The notes beneath the pieces were generated by a model that saw only the letters and a program-made list of their open reading frames with translations, made no database searches and had not been told where the DNA came from. This document shows, in pieces, positions 30,901-40,700 of a stretch of DNA of 64,000 bases (position 1 is its first letter; each line of letters begins with the position of its first letter). Made by a program: the position numbers and the translations under genes. This DNA is from Dendrolimus kikuchii (lineage: Eukaryota > Arthropoda > Insecta > Lepidoptera > Lasiocampidae). The stretch covers positions 5,741,001 through 5,805,000 of the forward strand of contig CM034414.1 of NCBI GenBank assembly GCA_019925095.2, written 5' to 3'.

Positions 30901-32210
30901 GGAACACAAAGTACTGTCGCATTTGTAAAATAATGTAAGTTACCATTTACAATAATAATTATGTCAATTTTTTTTATAAATGCGTCCTATAACTATACCT
31001 CACCCAAAAACAGTTTGTGTTTATTATAAAGCATAAGTGTATTCCTAAACTCAAATCACACTTTGTTATCAACAAAAGTGACATAACCTTTTGTCTATAT
31101 CTAACATATTTTTGTTTTTCGTTTTATTCATTTAAAACTTGTTTGTGGACCCTAAGAACTTGTTTCCTAACAGGTCTAGAATATACTAGTTATCATTTAT
31201 TAATTAGTTAACTATTTAAATGTTAGTTACAAATCAGTTATGAAACTCACTGACCGCTGCCGTGGCACACTCGGTCGGCTTATGGGCTTTAGTCGAAAGG
31301 TGCAAGCAGTGACTAGAATGGTGAATTAGGTTAGACTTCAGACCAAAGCGCACGAGCCAAGCAAGCAAAGTCAGTGTGCAGCGGCAGCGGCTATTGAGTG
31401 CCAGAATGGAATGGTCACCATTTCTTTGTTGTTAACTATTTAAATAATGATTTGATCAAATAGCTTGAGGGAGGCCTTTGTCGTAGGACAAGCTGAGAAG
31501 GAGGCAAAATTGGATACAAATCAGCAGATTAATTGAACTATGTAAAGATTTTTTCAGCAATAAAGGCTATTTTTCTTTACTCATTTTATTTTATTTAAAC
31601 AATGATTATAAATCTGATAACATTCGATGAAGACTGTCCACTTGCTCAACTTGTAATGTTAAATCTGTGTTTTAGACTTTTATTAATTGTTTTTTACATT
31701 GACCACTAGCTTTTTTCTGAGTTTCTCATCTTTGGATGTATGATATAAGTACAATATTAGTGAAAAAAATTAGTAGTTATGTTTACAAAAAAATATATCA
31801 AGAACTAGGTACGTGTTTCCCAGACATAGGGGTTGCAGAAAGAAGTTCTCCCGCCCCCATCCCACTACTTAAAATTCAGTGACCGCTAACCTAAACTACA
31901 ACCCAAATCACTATAAATAAGGAACAGAAAGGGTGATATATATAGGAAAAAGGAGTTTTCAGTAAATATTGTGAAGAAGGGACAAGGAGACACTTGTATT
32001 TATATACTCACATTTCTGAATGAATATGACTTACCTATTATATATTCCGACGCTTGGCACATAAAAAGATGTCACATTGTTCTCGTTGATTACAACAGGT
32101 TCCCCTAAAAGCCACTTTGGAGTCATGATTCCGATTATCATGAACATAAATGCAACTAAACTTAAAAGAAGCCATGCTAAACTTCGGCCAGTAATTATAA
32201 CATAACACAT
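27775..32210 (-). CDS. Lhfpl2: LHFPL-family tetraspan membrane protein (LHFPL2-like), complete
   Basis: Five exons join without a frame break: 32210-32035, 30729-30611, 29769-29659, 29056-28943 and 27917-27775, 663 bases, 220 residues. Human LHFPL2 is of similar length. The start CYVIITGRS and end [10 protein letters not shown] are family signatures, as are PSVGIYNRC (52-60), the LLLYPWGWG segment and CGE...YLPGDCSIG (C159 and C171). Four hydrophobic segments lie at about 10-30, 90-115, 127-148 and 176-195, with N and C termini predicted inside. N45 in NVT is a possible glycosylation site. The family is claudin-like; LHFPL proteins act at plasma membranes and several partner with channels or receptors, but the insect role of this member is not established. 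The gene is head to head with Cul1. LHFPL3/4/5-type members are a less likely match, given the C-terminus. Confidence 0.9.
28620..28918 (+). repeat. Rep1 in LHFPL intron 4
   Basis: AAGAATACAATTTCCTGCGA to GAACTCTTGCAATAGAAA; the first ATCCGTGCAGG is degraded. It is antisense to the gene and 24 bases from exon 4. Confidence 0.8.
28943..29056 (-). CDS. Lhfpl2: LHFPL2-like exon 4
   Basis: Acceptor TTGCAG, donor GTAAGC. It encodes residues 136-173: [11 protein letters not shown] and [11 protein letters not shown], the third membrane segment and outer loop 2. A Rep1 copy ends about 25 bases downstream of this exon, and a Rep3 copy begins about 25 bases upstream. Confidence 0.92.
29080..29235 (-). 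repeat. Rep3, partial, in LHFPL intron 3
   Basis: GCCAATCAATGGAGTTCTTG to TAACTATTGCTTATTTTAAA; it lacks the CCAAGCCATAAAA end. It lies within 25 bases of the exon 4 acceptor. Confidence 0.65.
29265..29385 (-). repeat. Rep5 tail in LHFPL intron 3
   Basis: ATTCAAAATAAGTTCCACCG and TACTTCCTATTCTATATATA are the reverse of the Rep5 3' end. Confidence 0.6.
29400..29639 (+). repeat. Rep1, diverged, in LHFPL intron 3
   Basis: Recognisable by CAAGAGGTGACAAAACAATT, CACCCCTGGAGTATGCCGCC and an A-rich end just before exon 3's donor at 29658. The tail overlaps the donor side of the intron. Confidence 0.7.
29659..29769 (-). CDS. Lhfpl2: LHFPL2-like exon 3
   Basis: Acceptor TTTCAG, donor GTATAT. It encodes residues 99-135, with [15 protein letters not shown] at the end of the second membrane segment and the inner loop. 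Confidence 0.92.
30230..30485 (+). repeat. Rep1 in LHFPL intron 2
   Basis: TAATTTCCTGCAAGAACACC to TCTGCTGAACTAAAAAAAGT, with an internal deletion near the 5' end. Confidence 0.7.
30500..30580 (-). repeat. tSINE-S head fragment in LHFPL intron 2
   Basis: ATGCCAGGAATTTAACTCAG, TTGTAGTGAGATC and GGCAAAGGCCTAGCC match the tRNA-like head of tSINE-S. Confidence 0.5.
30611..30729 (-). CDS. Lhfpl2: LHFPL2-like exon 2
   Basis: Acceptor TTGCAG, donor GTAAGT. It encodes residues 59-98, [18 protein letters not shown] then [13 protein letters not shown], the first outer loop and start of the second membrane segment. Confidence 0.92.
30845..31010 (-). mobile_element. HelE 3' part in LHFPL intron 1
   Basis: The minus strand ends AGTCACGGGCACATT then CTAG; CTTGAAATTCCCGCAGGATT matches the HelE body. 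The 5' portion is lost. Confidence 0.6.
31207..31445. repeat. Element-like block between 15-bp direct repeats
   Basis: GTTAACTATTTAAAT occurs at 31207-31221 and 31431-31445. Inside, CCGCTGCCGTGGCACACT (31253 region) is mirrored by CCGCTGCCGCTGCACACT inverted near 31390. This looks like a small mobile element; class unknown. Confidence 0.45.
31446..32034. other. LHFPL intron 1, nothing recognised
   Basis: AT-rich with no repeat family identified. The GTAAGT donor of exon 1 lies at 32034. Confidence 0.4.
32035..32210 (-). CDS. Lhfpl2: LHFPL2-like exon 1 (coding)
   Basis: ATG at 32210 begins [13 protein letters not shown], the first membrane segment follows, and the exon ends in codon AG|A with donor GTAAGT. 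It covers residues 1-58 plus two bases. It also holds the possible glycosylation site. Confidence 0.92.
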
Positions 32211-33670
32211 TGTTGAATGTTATAAAAGCGGTATCTCACTGTGCTTTTACACAATTGAAAATTAAGTAAATTAATATTGAAAACCGAAAAACTATGTAAA
32301 TAAATAATCAAAAATAATAATGCAAGCACAAACTACTATGGATATGAATGCAAGCACACACCCAAGTTGATCCAACTGTCAAATATCGAAATGGCTGTCA
32401 AATGTCAAGTAAAAGTTTTTATAATAAATAGTTTAACTTTGTTAAGACTACAACATATTATCGGATCCATTTATAAGTCGCGTCTGACAGCTGCGATTAA
32501 TAGTGTGCTAGTTTCAACTCTCATTAGAGGTTAGAGGAAAAGGAACTTTTTTACTGAAATATTGACCTTTGTAGCAATTTATAGTTAAAAAACAAGTAGG
32601 TGTTTTTAATCATTTAATTTATAGCGCGGCAATACAGCCAACCTTCTGGGCACGCTCCCATCTGGAAGTGATTTGTTGCGCAGTCAATAATCACTTGTAC
32701 TATTTCCACCTAAACTCTAAATATACTAATTATTTTTAGTTTTTAATTTATAATTTACGTATCTTTTGATGTTTTTTCAAAATATATACCAATCTAGCGC
32801 TTTAAGAGAGTTGACACAGCGAGTTTTCTCTAACGAGCGTTGGCAACACTGAAAACATCCAGATTTCTATTAAAACGCTCGAATGCTTAAGGGTGGCTCA
32901 AGATTACGTCCGATAATTTGCACATTTCTATATACAACTACAGTACATTTATGATCCAAATACCTATAAGTCGTGATTATTGGCCAAGTCCGGTAATTTA
33001 TTTGGACTTAACTGTTTACCTCCTTACTGTAATGTGGATGATCGATTTCCGAGCCATATAATACCACGGTTTTACTTGTGGCTCGTCGACCGCGATCATG
33101 TAGCGCGGATTATAGGCGTACCTTTACTTTTCAAACTCGTGTTCGGTGGCTTTAAAAGAAATGCAAACTGTCAAGATCTTAATTAACTTAATTTTGTCTC
33201 CGAATATTGCTGACTCGTTTCACAGAACATGATCCACGAGTACGATTTTGTGTTAACATAAAACATTTCTGACGAAGCATGAGCCGACCTTGCAAGTATA
33301 ATTTTAAAACCTGCGGCTTTGCTCGCTTGTCGAACAGTGGCTTAAGCAATAAACAAATAATATTTAACATCAAAACTGAACTCTTTACCCATACGAACAA
33401 GTTTATGCAATAGAAAAAGATAATTCATTTTCTCCTAATAATGTTTGTTTACAATTTAAACTAAAGGAAGATATTTATAAAGTTATAATCTAAATGGGAA
33501 TTTGCATTAAATAACTGAATGTAAGGATCGCTATCAGTTATTTCCTTTATATGTATATTTATAGAGCGAAGCGGTTTTCCATGCATTATTCCTGAACGCA
33601 TCTATAGTAGTCTCGCCTAAACTGCCACCTAGCGCCAAAACGGATCAAACAATTTTGTTCTCTTCTTTTT
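32211..33670. promoter_or_regulatory. Shared upstream region of the divergent LHFPL and Cul1 genes
   Basis: The region between the LHFPL ATG and the first plausible Cul1 5' exon must hold both promoters unless either gene has a remote first exon. It is comparatively poor in the repeats that fill flanking DNA. No TATA box or clear motif cluster was identified. Frames at 32980-33186 and 33188-33400 show no domain. Confidence 0.4.
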
Positions 33671-33674
33671 CAGT
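33670..33674 (+). promoter_or_regulatory. Candidate initiator for Cul1
   Basis: TCAGT preceded by a pyrimidine run (CTTCTTTTTCAGTCC) fits the insect initiator. It is followed by an ATG-poor stretch up to strong donor GTAAGT at 33855, so 33671-33854 could be a non-coding first exon. A second candidate 5' exon ends at 34091 with CAG|GTACGT. Both are inference. Confidence 0.25.
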
Positions 33675-34099
33675 CCTTGTTTCTTTTGGTTTTCGGTCAT
33701 AATAAAAATGGTTAAACAAAACAGGACTTAAAATATCCTGTTATAACATTTTTAAGCAATTTCTCTTAAAAACTACTGAAAACAAAACTGAATTGTGTGT
33801 TGTGCTTATTTTTATTGAAGTGTGGTTGATGACAGCGTGAAAACGAGTGCTACGTAAGTATAATCCTTTCAAATGAAACACTCAGGATTAGTGCGCAGTT
33901 TTATCGACATGTATCAGTCAATACATTTTGGCAGGATTATTATCTGACAGTCGATTGTATGTCAGCTAGGTAGTGTCTGTAATGAAAGAAATCAGTCGTA
34001 ATTTAGCAATTTATTTTCTCTAAATCGTTTATTTTATGATTATTTAGTGTTAAAAAATAGTGCCATAGTTTATACTAAAGACTCTCAACAGGTACGTTC

Positions 34100-34555
34100 G
34101 TGTTTCATATTATTTGGACAGACGAACAGCATGTCGAATTCTGCCCTTGTTTAGTTGCAAAATCTTGATTCCTTTGTCAGATGCAGGGGCACTTTTACTT
34201 TTCGCGTCAGGTTTCGCTCATACTCATGCACAAACGTACAATATCCCGCTATTTCACATATTAATACCAGTGTTGTATGTATACTTTGTTTGAATGTGTG
34301 ATATGTTTTTTTTTAAACAGTATGCTAATAAAGTACAGTTTCCAGTTGACTGGTTTGTTACTGTTCACTAACTTTTTGTTGAAATGCAGTTTAACCAGAG
34401 TGTAATCTATTTACAGCGAGTACTTTAACTTTTTCTTACATTGTTGGGTGTTTTGTAACATAGTTTTTTTATATTCTTTGTAGTACAAGTGCTAGATTTT
34501 TATCAGTATGTTAAAATAGTCTTTATGTTATTTAAATACTTCCTAGCAGAATTAT
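34100..34555. other. AT-rich DNA, probable Cul1 5'-UTR intron
   Basis: No repeat or exon was recognised. Confidence 0.35.
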
Positions 34556-34557
34556 GA

Positions 34558-34690
34558 TTGATAGTTAGATAACACTTTATTGTTCATCCAAATAAACAAT
34601 TATAAAAATGCATAAATGCAATACTTCCTTGGTAAGACAATAGGCTTCTTATCACTTAAAGTGATCTCTTCCAGGCTATGTAACTTACAG
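34558..34690 (-). repeat. Rep4 LINE tail
   Basis: AGATAACACTTTATTGTTCA through CACTTAAAGTGATCTCTTCC, reverse orientation. Confidence 0.7.
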
Positions 34691-35535
34691 TCTTAACTAT
34701 TTTGGTAATGTAGGTGGTGCAGTAAATGAGCTTTCTTGCTACAAATTAAGGTAATTATTGTATTTCCATACACATATATAAATGTGAATCTGTTTTCATG
34801 TTTTCCTGTGTCTTCTTCATAGCTTTGGCAATGCACATATTATTACCCTGACATTTAGAACATATTTACCTTCTAAAAGGAGGATGAATGTAGGATACTT
34901 TTTACCCACAATATAACAGTTTTTATAAAATAAATGTCTGATATACATGCAATTTTTTTATCTCTATTCATAAATTGTGTATAAATCAAACCTCATGTTC
35001 ATTGATTTCTATCTAACGGTACTGCTTTATCTATAATAATGTTATAGTTATTTGACTGTTTCACACAGATGTATCAATGGATTTAATACATTACTTATGA
35101 TGCAATACTGTTATTAAATATCTGACATTATTAAATAATGACAGGTAACATATATACATACACTCAGAAGCTATTAATTAACAGTATTATTTTTAAAACT
35201 ATAAATAAGTTGCATTTGACAACCGTCAATAACTATAACATTATTGCAGTTGAAGCCCAAGCATTTCGAGGATGAATAAAGGAACACATTACTCTCAGCA
35301 GGATAGTTTTATGAGTTAATTGTTTGAAATATATGCAATCAAACTTTGTTATCTCTATTTAAATTTTTTTTTTACTAATAATGACAGAAAATTTGGTGTA
35401 GTTGCTAACCTTGTCATGTGTAAAAATTATTCTGATTTACTATTATATTAAGTTAAAGTTGTTCTTGTATTATGTATATATGTAGTGATTTCATACGACT
35501 TTGTATATTAATTAGATATTAAAAGGTAGTATTGA
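34691..35535. other. AT-rich DNA, nothing recognised
   Basis: No exon or repeat family was recognised. Confidence 0.35.
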
Positions 35536-35537
35536 CA

Positions 35538-35762
35538 ACCTCTGTGGTTGAACAGGCTGTCTTGGCCGGCCGAACTCACAGAAATGCAGGCTCTGTCTTC
35601 AATTTCTGACATATTAAAATGCTTAAAAAAACTTTCCTTTATTTAATATGATCTGGGTGCCTGGGATTTGCCCCAGTATGGTCTGTTGTATATTACCCAT
35701 ATCACAAATATAAGCTGCTTAGCTTGGGGATATACAATGTGTTTGTCCACTGATTTTTTTTA
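35538..35762 (+). repeat. tSINE-S, diverged
   Basis: CCTCTGTGGTTGAACAGGCT starts the tRNA-like head; the B-box area is mutated (CTTCAATTTCTGA). TTGGGGATATACAATGTGTT marks the end. Confidence 0.7.
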
Positions 35763-35769
35763 AATATAA

Positions 35770-35912
35770 ATGATAGACATAGAAACATAGACAATACTTT
35801 ATTGTTCACCAAAACGAAAATTACAAAAATGCACAACATGACAATAGCTACTTGGTAAAACAAAAAGCCTTATCGCTAAAAGCGATCTCTTCCAGGCAAT
35901 GTGACTCAAAGA
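35770..35912 (-). repeat. Rep4 LINE tail
   Basis: AATACTTTATTGTTCACCAA to TCGCTAAAAGCGATCTCTTC, with the complete TCGCT/AGCGA hairpin. Confidence 0.75.
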
Positions 35913-36373
35913 AAATTATAAATATATTATTATGCAACAAAGAAAAAGGAAAAAAAGACATGATGTATGTGATGAGTGTAAGGGTGAGTGACTTATGTGA
36001 TTTATAATAATATGTTATGATGTAATGAGATGGGATAAGATAAAAGAATCATGTTTATCGCAAAAACATTTATAAAATAAATGAACATACAAATATTCTT
36101 ATTTTCTCAGTTTTTATATTTAAGACTAGCTCTCTGTACAATTTTGAAACCAAGTAAATGCACTCTAAGAGTGGTCATCCAAGCACGAAATATGTCACTA
36201 TATTCAGCATTACGCCATTCCAAAACTTAAATCTTGATGCTATATTTATGAAGCATATTAGAAGCAATATCATTTTGGTACAGTCTTTAATAAAAGTTTT
36301 GCCAGACACAATAATACATCCACATATTATGCCTAGTAAGACAATGAATGCACAATGATTATGTAATATAGCA

Positions 36374-36511
36374 TTAAAGCTGAGATATGGTATTTTCCAA
36401 TAATTCTCTATAGATCAGGTATCTCTTCTTGGAGTGCGTCCTGGCAAAGACCTCCTCCACAGGCAGCACATCGCCAGTGGGGTCCAGCAGCAACCCTTGG
36501 GGGTCAGTGGC
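36374..36511 (-). pseudogene. Isolated coding-like fragment, unknown
   Basis: A GC-rich patch in AT-rich DNA has an open minus-strand frame of 45 codons ending in TAA: ATDPQGLLLDPTGDVLPVEE then VFARTHSKKRYLIYREL. Composition and amino-acid content look protein-coding. An in-frame TGA lies immediately upstream and no good acceptor was seen. It may be an exon remnant or transposase debris; not recognised. Confidence 0.35.
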
Positions 36512-37085
36512 TCACAACTTACTCCATTTGGAAACATTAAATACTAGAATTTTAAGGATAGAAGAAATACACAAAAATTCATTTAAAAACAATATCAATT
36601 GTTAGGTTTTAAAATGGTATAATTGAGTATTAGCTACAAATTATACATCCTACATACTATCCCATTCTAAAGGCTGGCAAGTGGCAACACATTGTCTTTG
36701 CCCAATAAAATATATACATTTTGGCAAAAATTACACCATTTTTCAGCCAATTATATAGTTTAATCTAAAGAATATTGTTTAACCTTTTGAGAGAATAATA
36801 ATAATTTTTAAGTATGCATTCATGTGCTGAGTTTTTTTGTTTGAGATAGTGATTATTAAAGAGTATACAATAAAACAAGCAAGAGAATGACCTCTGTGCA
36901 AAAACTCAGGGTCATTGCCTAACACACTTGAGTATTAAGTCATGTGTAATTAATGTGATTATTGCATTATAAATTGCTTCAAAGCCTTGAATAAGTGTTT
37001 CTAGGTGCGTGAACTTTTATTATGACAGACTTCATCATATTCTTGTCTGTTTTGACATTTAGTAAGTTATTATATTTTGAAGTTA
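36512..37085. other. AT-rich DNA with a LINE-L scrap
   Basis: CTATCCCATTCTAAAGGCTG near 36658 matches LINE-L at 3508 and inverted at 59070. Nothing else recognised. Confidence 0.4.
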
Positions 37086-37089
37086 ACAT

Positions 37090-37377
37090 GGCAAACAGGC
37101 AGACCGCCCACCTGCTGAAAAGTGGTTACCTTGCCTATGGACATATGCAACACCTGAGTTGCTTCTAATGTGCTCCTACTCTCTAAAGGGAAACTGGAAC
37201 CTGGTCACTGATGGCGGATCACGACTCAAGGTTGTTATGGCGGCATATTCTAGACTAGGGGCGGTAGTTATCTTGATATTCAAATATCCTACCACCTGGC
37301 TGTGGGTTGTATTGCCGCCTCTTATAACACCCTCGGCAACAAGAATTAATATTCTTTTTCTGTTCCTACACAGATAA
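37090..37377 (-). repeat. Rep1 upstream of the Cul1 start exon
   Basis: CAAACAGGCAGACCGCCCAC to CTGTTCCTACACAGATAAA. The T-rich tail end is missing. Confidence 0.75.
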
Positions 37378-37410
37378 AATCATATTTAATTTATTTTTAT
37401 TTTTGTTACA

Positions 37411-37687
37411 GAATTGACAACTGAAAAGGATATACCTAGCAAGAATTATTGTAGATCTTAGATAATCAAATTAAAAAAAAAAAACAACTAAAGTAACGTA
37501 AATTGTTGCAATACTAAAGTAAAACTAAATTTAAATAAATACTACAACACTGTGATCTCTTTAAATGAGTGATTATATTATTTTAGTTGAAGCACGTAAA
37601 ACGAATGTTAGTTTGTGATTGTGTCAGTTTGTTTACGTTGTTTTTGTGTGATTTGAATATTTAAATGCTATACTGAAGCGGAGGAAG
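37411..37687 (+). other. Cul1: Probable Cul1 5' UTR before the start codon
   Basis: TTTTTGTTACAG at 37399-37410 and ATTATTTTAG at about 37577-37586 are two acceptor-like sites upstream of the ATG. Which is used cannot be told from sequence. Confidence 0.3.
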
Positions 37688-37753
37688 ATGAGCAACTCGA
37701 GTTCGACGAGTGCGAGGCCCCAGTTGCCGTTGAGGCAAAAGGACTTTGATCAG
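37688..37753 (+). CDS. Cul1: Cul1 exon with start codon
   Basis: ATG in context AAGATGAGC, 22 codons [20 protein letters not shown] plus DQ, then donor GTGATT. Phase 0. The Ser-rich start resembles other insect Cul1 proteins. Confidence 0.85.
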
Positions 37754-40700
37754 GTGATTTTATATATCTTCTTTTTTACCATAGAGTAGTATTAGAATTT
37801 TTGTTTCTCAAAATTTAAGAAGAACAGGCAAAGATCGTCATCCATACAGCTTTATCATTTTTAGTTAAATGTTTCTGTAGATTTTAGGTTGATTTTATAT
37901 TAGAATTTTAATTGGAAAGCAGAGACGTTGTTGATTTATTTGCTACAGTGGCAGGCAAAGGATTGTAGTCCACACAGCCTTGTATGGTTGATTAAGTCTT
38001 CAGTATATCTCAGATATATTGTTGGTCTTTGACCGACGCCAATCAGCGGAGTTCTTGTGATAACTCGAAAGGCCGCATTTCACTACACAGTTCCCATTTT
38101 TCATAAAAACACATAATTATTACTCAAAAATCCTATAACTGTTGTCCATTTTGAAGTAACATTACACATTTTTATGGTGCGGCTTCATCTGCGTTTCACG
38201 CAGAATGGCGATGAGTTTAATGCGTTATTTGAGATGCGACATTGTTAATGAGGTTAAATATTGACAGATAACGTATGTATATAGACACTAAGTAGGCTAA
38301 GCGTTAACGGCGTTATTTTTAACGCTTTAGCCACTTAAATTAAAACTAATGCAGATGAAGCCACACCATTTAAAACTAAAGCTGCACGACGCATTATCAC
38401 CCTTCAGTTCCGGCCAAAGCCTCTGAAAGGAATGACGACAGTTTATCCTCTTGAATGTTTAAAAAACTAAGAAAAATAAATAAACGCTTCTGTAAAAAAT
38501 ATTACATCTTGAAAAAAATTCATTTATCAAGGAATTTTACGTGAATAAACCATATCCTCCCCTACGTTCCTTCTCGAATCTTCTATTCTAGAATTTCAAT
38601 CTTCATTTCGTTATTCTTTTCTTCATCATCTATCTCTTTCTGAAATGTATCTGTACTGTCTCTTTCTTCCAGAATCTTGCACACTTTCTAGTTGCTATAA
38701 AACCAACTCGATCGTTCTATCATCGGTCGCCACAATACTTTGCATAAGTTTACCTTAACATTATTAGAAAATAGACATACTTCTATGGAGTTTATCTCAA
38801 ATTTTAAGCATTAGTAAGAGAAATGAATAGGTAGGAAGATATAGAAGGCTGACATTAGACATTAAACTTTGGTATGCAGATGAAATATGAAATCATATTC
38901 AGTAAGTTGAAACGGAGTCATAATAATGACTTTTATAGCCGTTTGTGTACCCGCGGAACAATTGCGCTCGCCGTGACCTCTTTCAACAATGGAGTTATGC
39001 TTCAGACATTTAATTTCGTCATAAGTGTAGATAAATACAAATAACTGTGTATTCTGAAGTTACTTCATCGTCGTTGGTTTGTCATACTTTTGCTTTAGAA
39101 TATACTAGCGGTTTCGGCAGACGTTGTCCTACCTTCAAAAAATAAAAATCTAAAACCCACCTACCAGCGCCACCTACCTGGTCTAATTATGAGTCTAAAT
39201 CACCCCGGGACCTACTAGAACATACATAAAATTTCATAAAAATCGTAGAACCCGATTCCAGCGATAAGTATTTTGTTTATATTGATGGATTACATTATTG
39301 AAGTTTTAGTATTGACCCTTTTTTTTATTTAGCCTATATTATCAGGGATAATATAGCATTCGAATGGTGAAAAAAATTTTGAAATCGGTCCGGTTGTTTT
39401 TGAGTTTATTCGTTACAAACATACAAAAATACAAGTCTTTCCTCTTTATAATATTAGTATAGATTGTCCTCGTTATTACAAAATTCAAACAGTAAGTATA
39501 ACGACAAACCTCCGGAACGTCGGCGCTGAAATTTAGGCTCTGTACGCTCGCAATGTTTTAAGCTCCTATGACACACCAGCGGCATTTAGGCTGGGGCGAT
39601 ATTTTGGCGTTGCGAAGATTTCCAATATCCAAAGGACGATTCCATTGTGATAGTGTCAAACTTCGTATTCTACTAAATCCATAATATCTTCTCGAAATTA
39701 TTCCGGCGGAATAGTAGTAGAAAAAATTGGCAAAAATGGCGTTAGCCGATGTAAATATTGAAAAGCTACCAAAAATTTTGAACACTTTTTTCGCGAGTTT
39801 TCGCTTATAAATATTGATAGAGTGGTGTGGTCGTAGCATGTCGTGGAATTAGCAGAATACTGAAATCGGGCAAACCCACGATTGAGAGGATAGTGTCCGG
39901 CGATTTTGACGAGATAGTAATAGTAGAATTGGGCCCCTGATTAGCGCCGATCCTTCAGTTGCCGAACTGACTGGCAAAAGTGCCTGCTAAAATGTCTGTT
40001 AAAATCTTGAACTACTAAAGCTAAAAAAAAACACAACTCCCAAAAATATATTTCGACTCGTTCACTTCAATCTAGAAAATATATGAGTGAAGAAATCAGC
40101 AAGTATCACACAACACGAATAGACTTTCTGGGAGAAGAAAGCTCGATAGATGACTTTTAGTTTTCTTAAGTTTCGGTGGGGGCGGCACTTTTCAAGTTTG
40201 CCTACGGCGGCAAAACGTGCTAGGGCCGGCCTTGCCCACAAGAACCGTACTTTTTCCGGGATCAAAAAGTAGCCTACGTGCCATTCCAGACTGTAATCTA
40301 TCTGTGTGCCAAATTTCAGCCAGATCCGTTCAGCCGTTCTGGTGTAATTGCGCAACATACATCCATCCAAACTTTCACATTTAGGATATTAGTAGGTATA
40401 TATGTCAGAAGAGGGTGTTGTAATCCGACTGCGTCTGCTTATAGTGCATTAATTTGTCGATCGGGCTAATGCTCGTCGCCATCTGTGCAACTTGCAAAAC
40501 AGGGTCGGCACACCGGCACAGATTCGTCGGTCGAAACTTCTCACGAGTGAGACATTAACCTCTATTTTGGGCTGTTCGTAAAATTTGTTGTATTAGGCCC
40601 CGTACACGTTGAGCCAATGAAGGCCAGCGATGATTCCTTTGCGTTCGTCGATAATTCTTAGGAGGATCATCTTATATGGGGCAATGTGTAGATGTGTCTT

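Noticed and set aside
32980..33400. Two 68-70-codon frames between the host genes
   Set aside because: No domain, no splice support, ordinary length for AT-rich DNA.
33855..34091. A confident Cul1 first exon
   Set aside because: Two good donors (33855 and 34092) compete and no coding sequence or conserved motif chooses between them, so only low-confidence candidates are listed.
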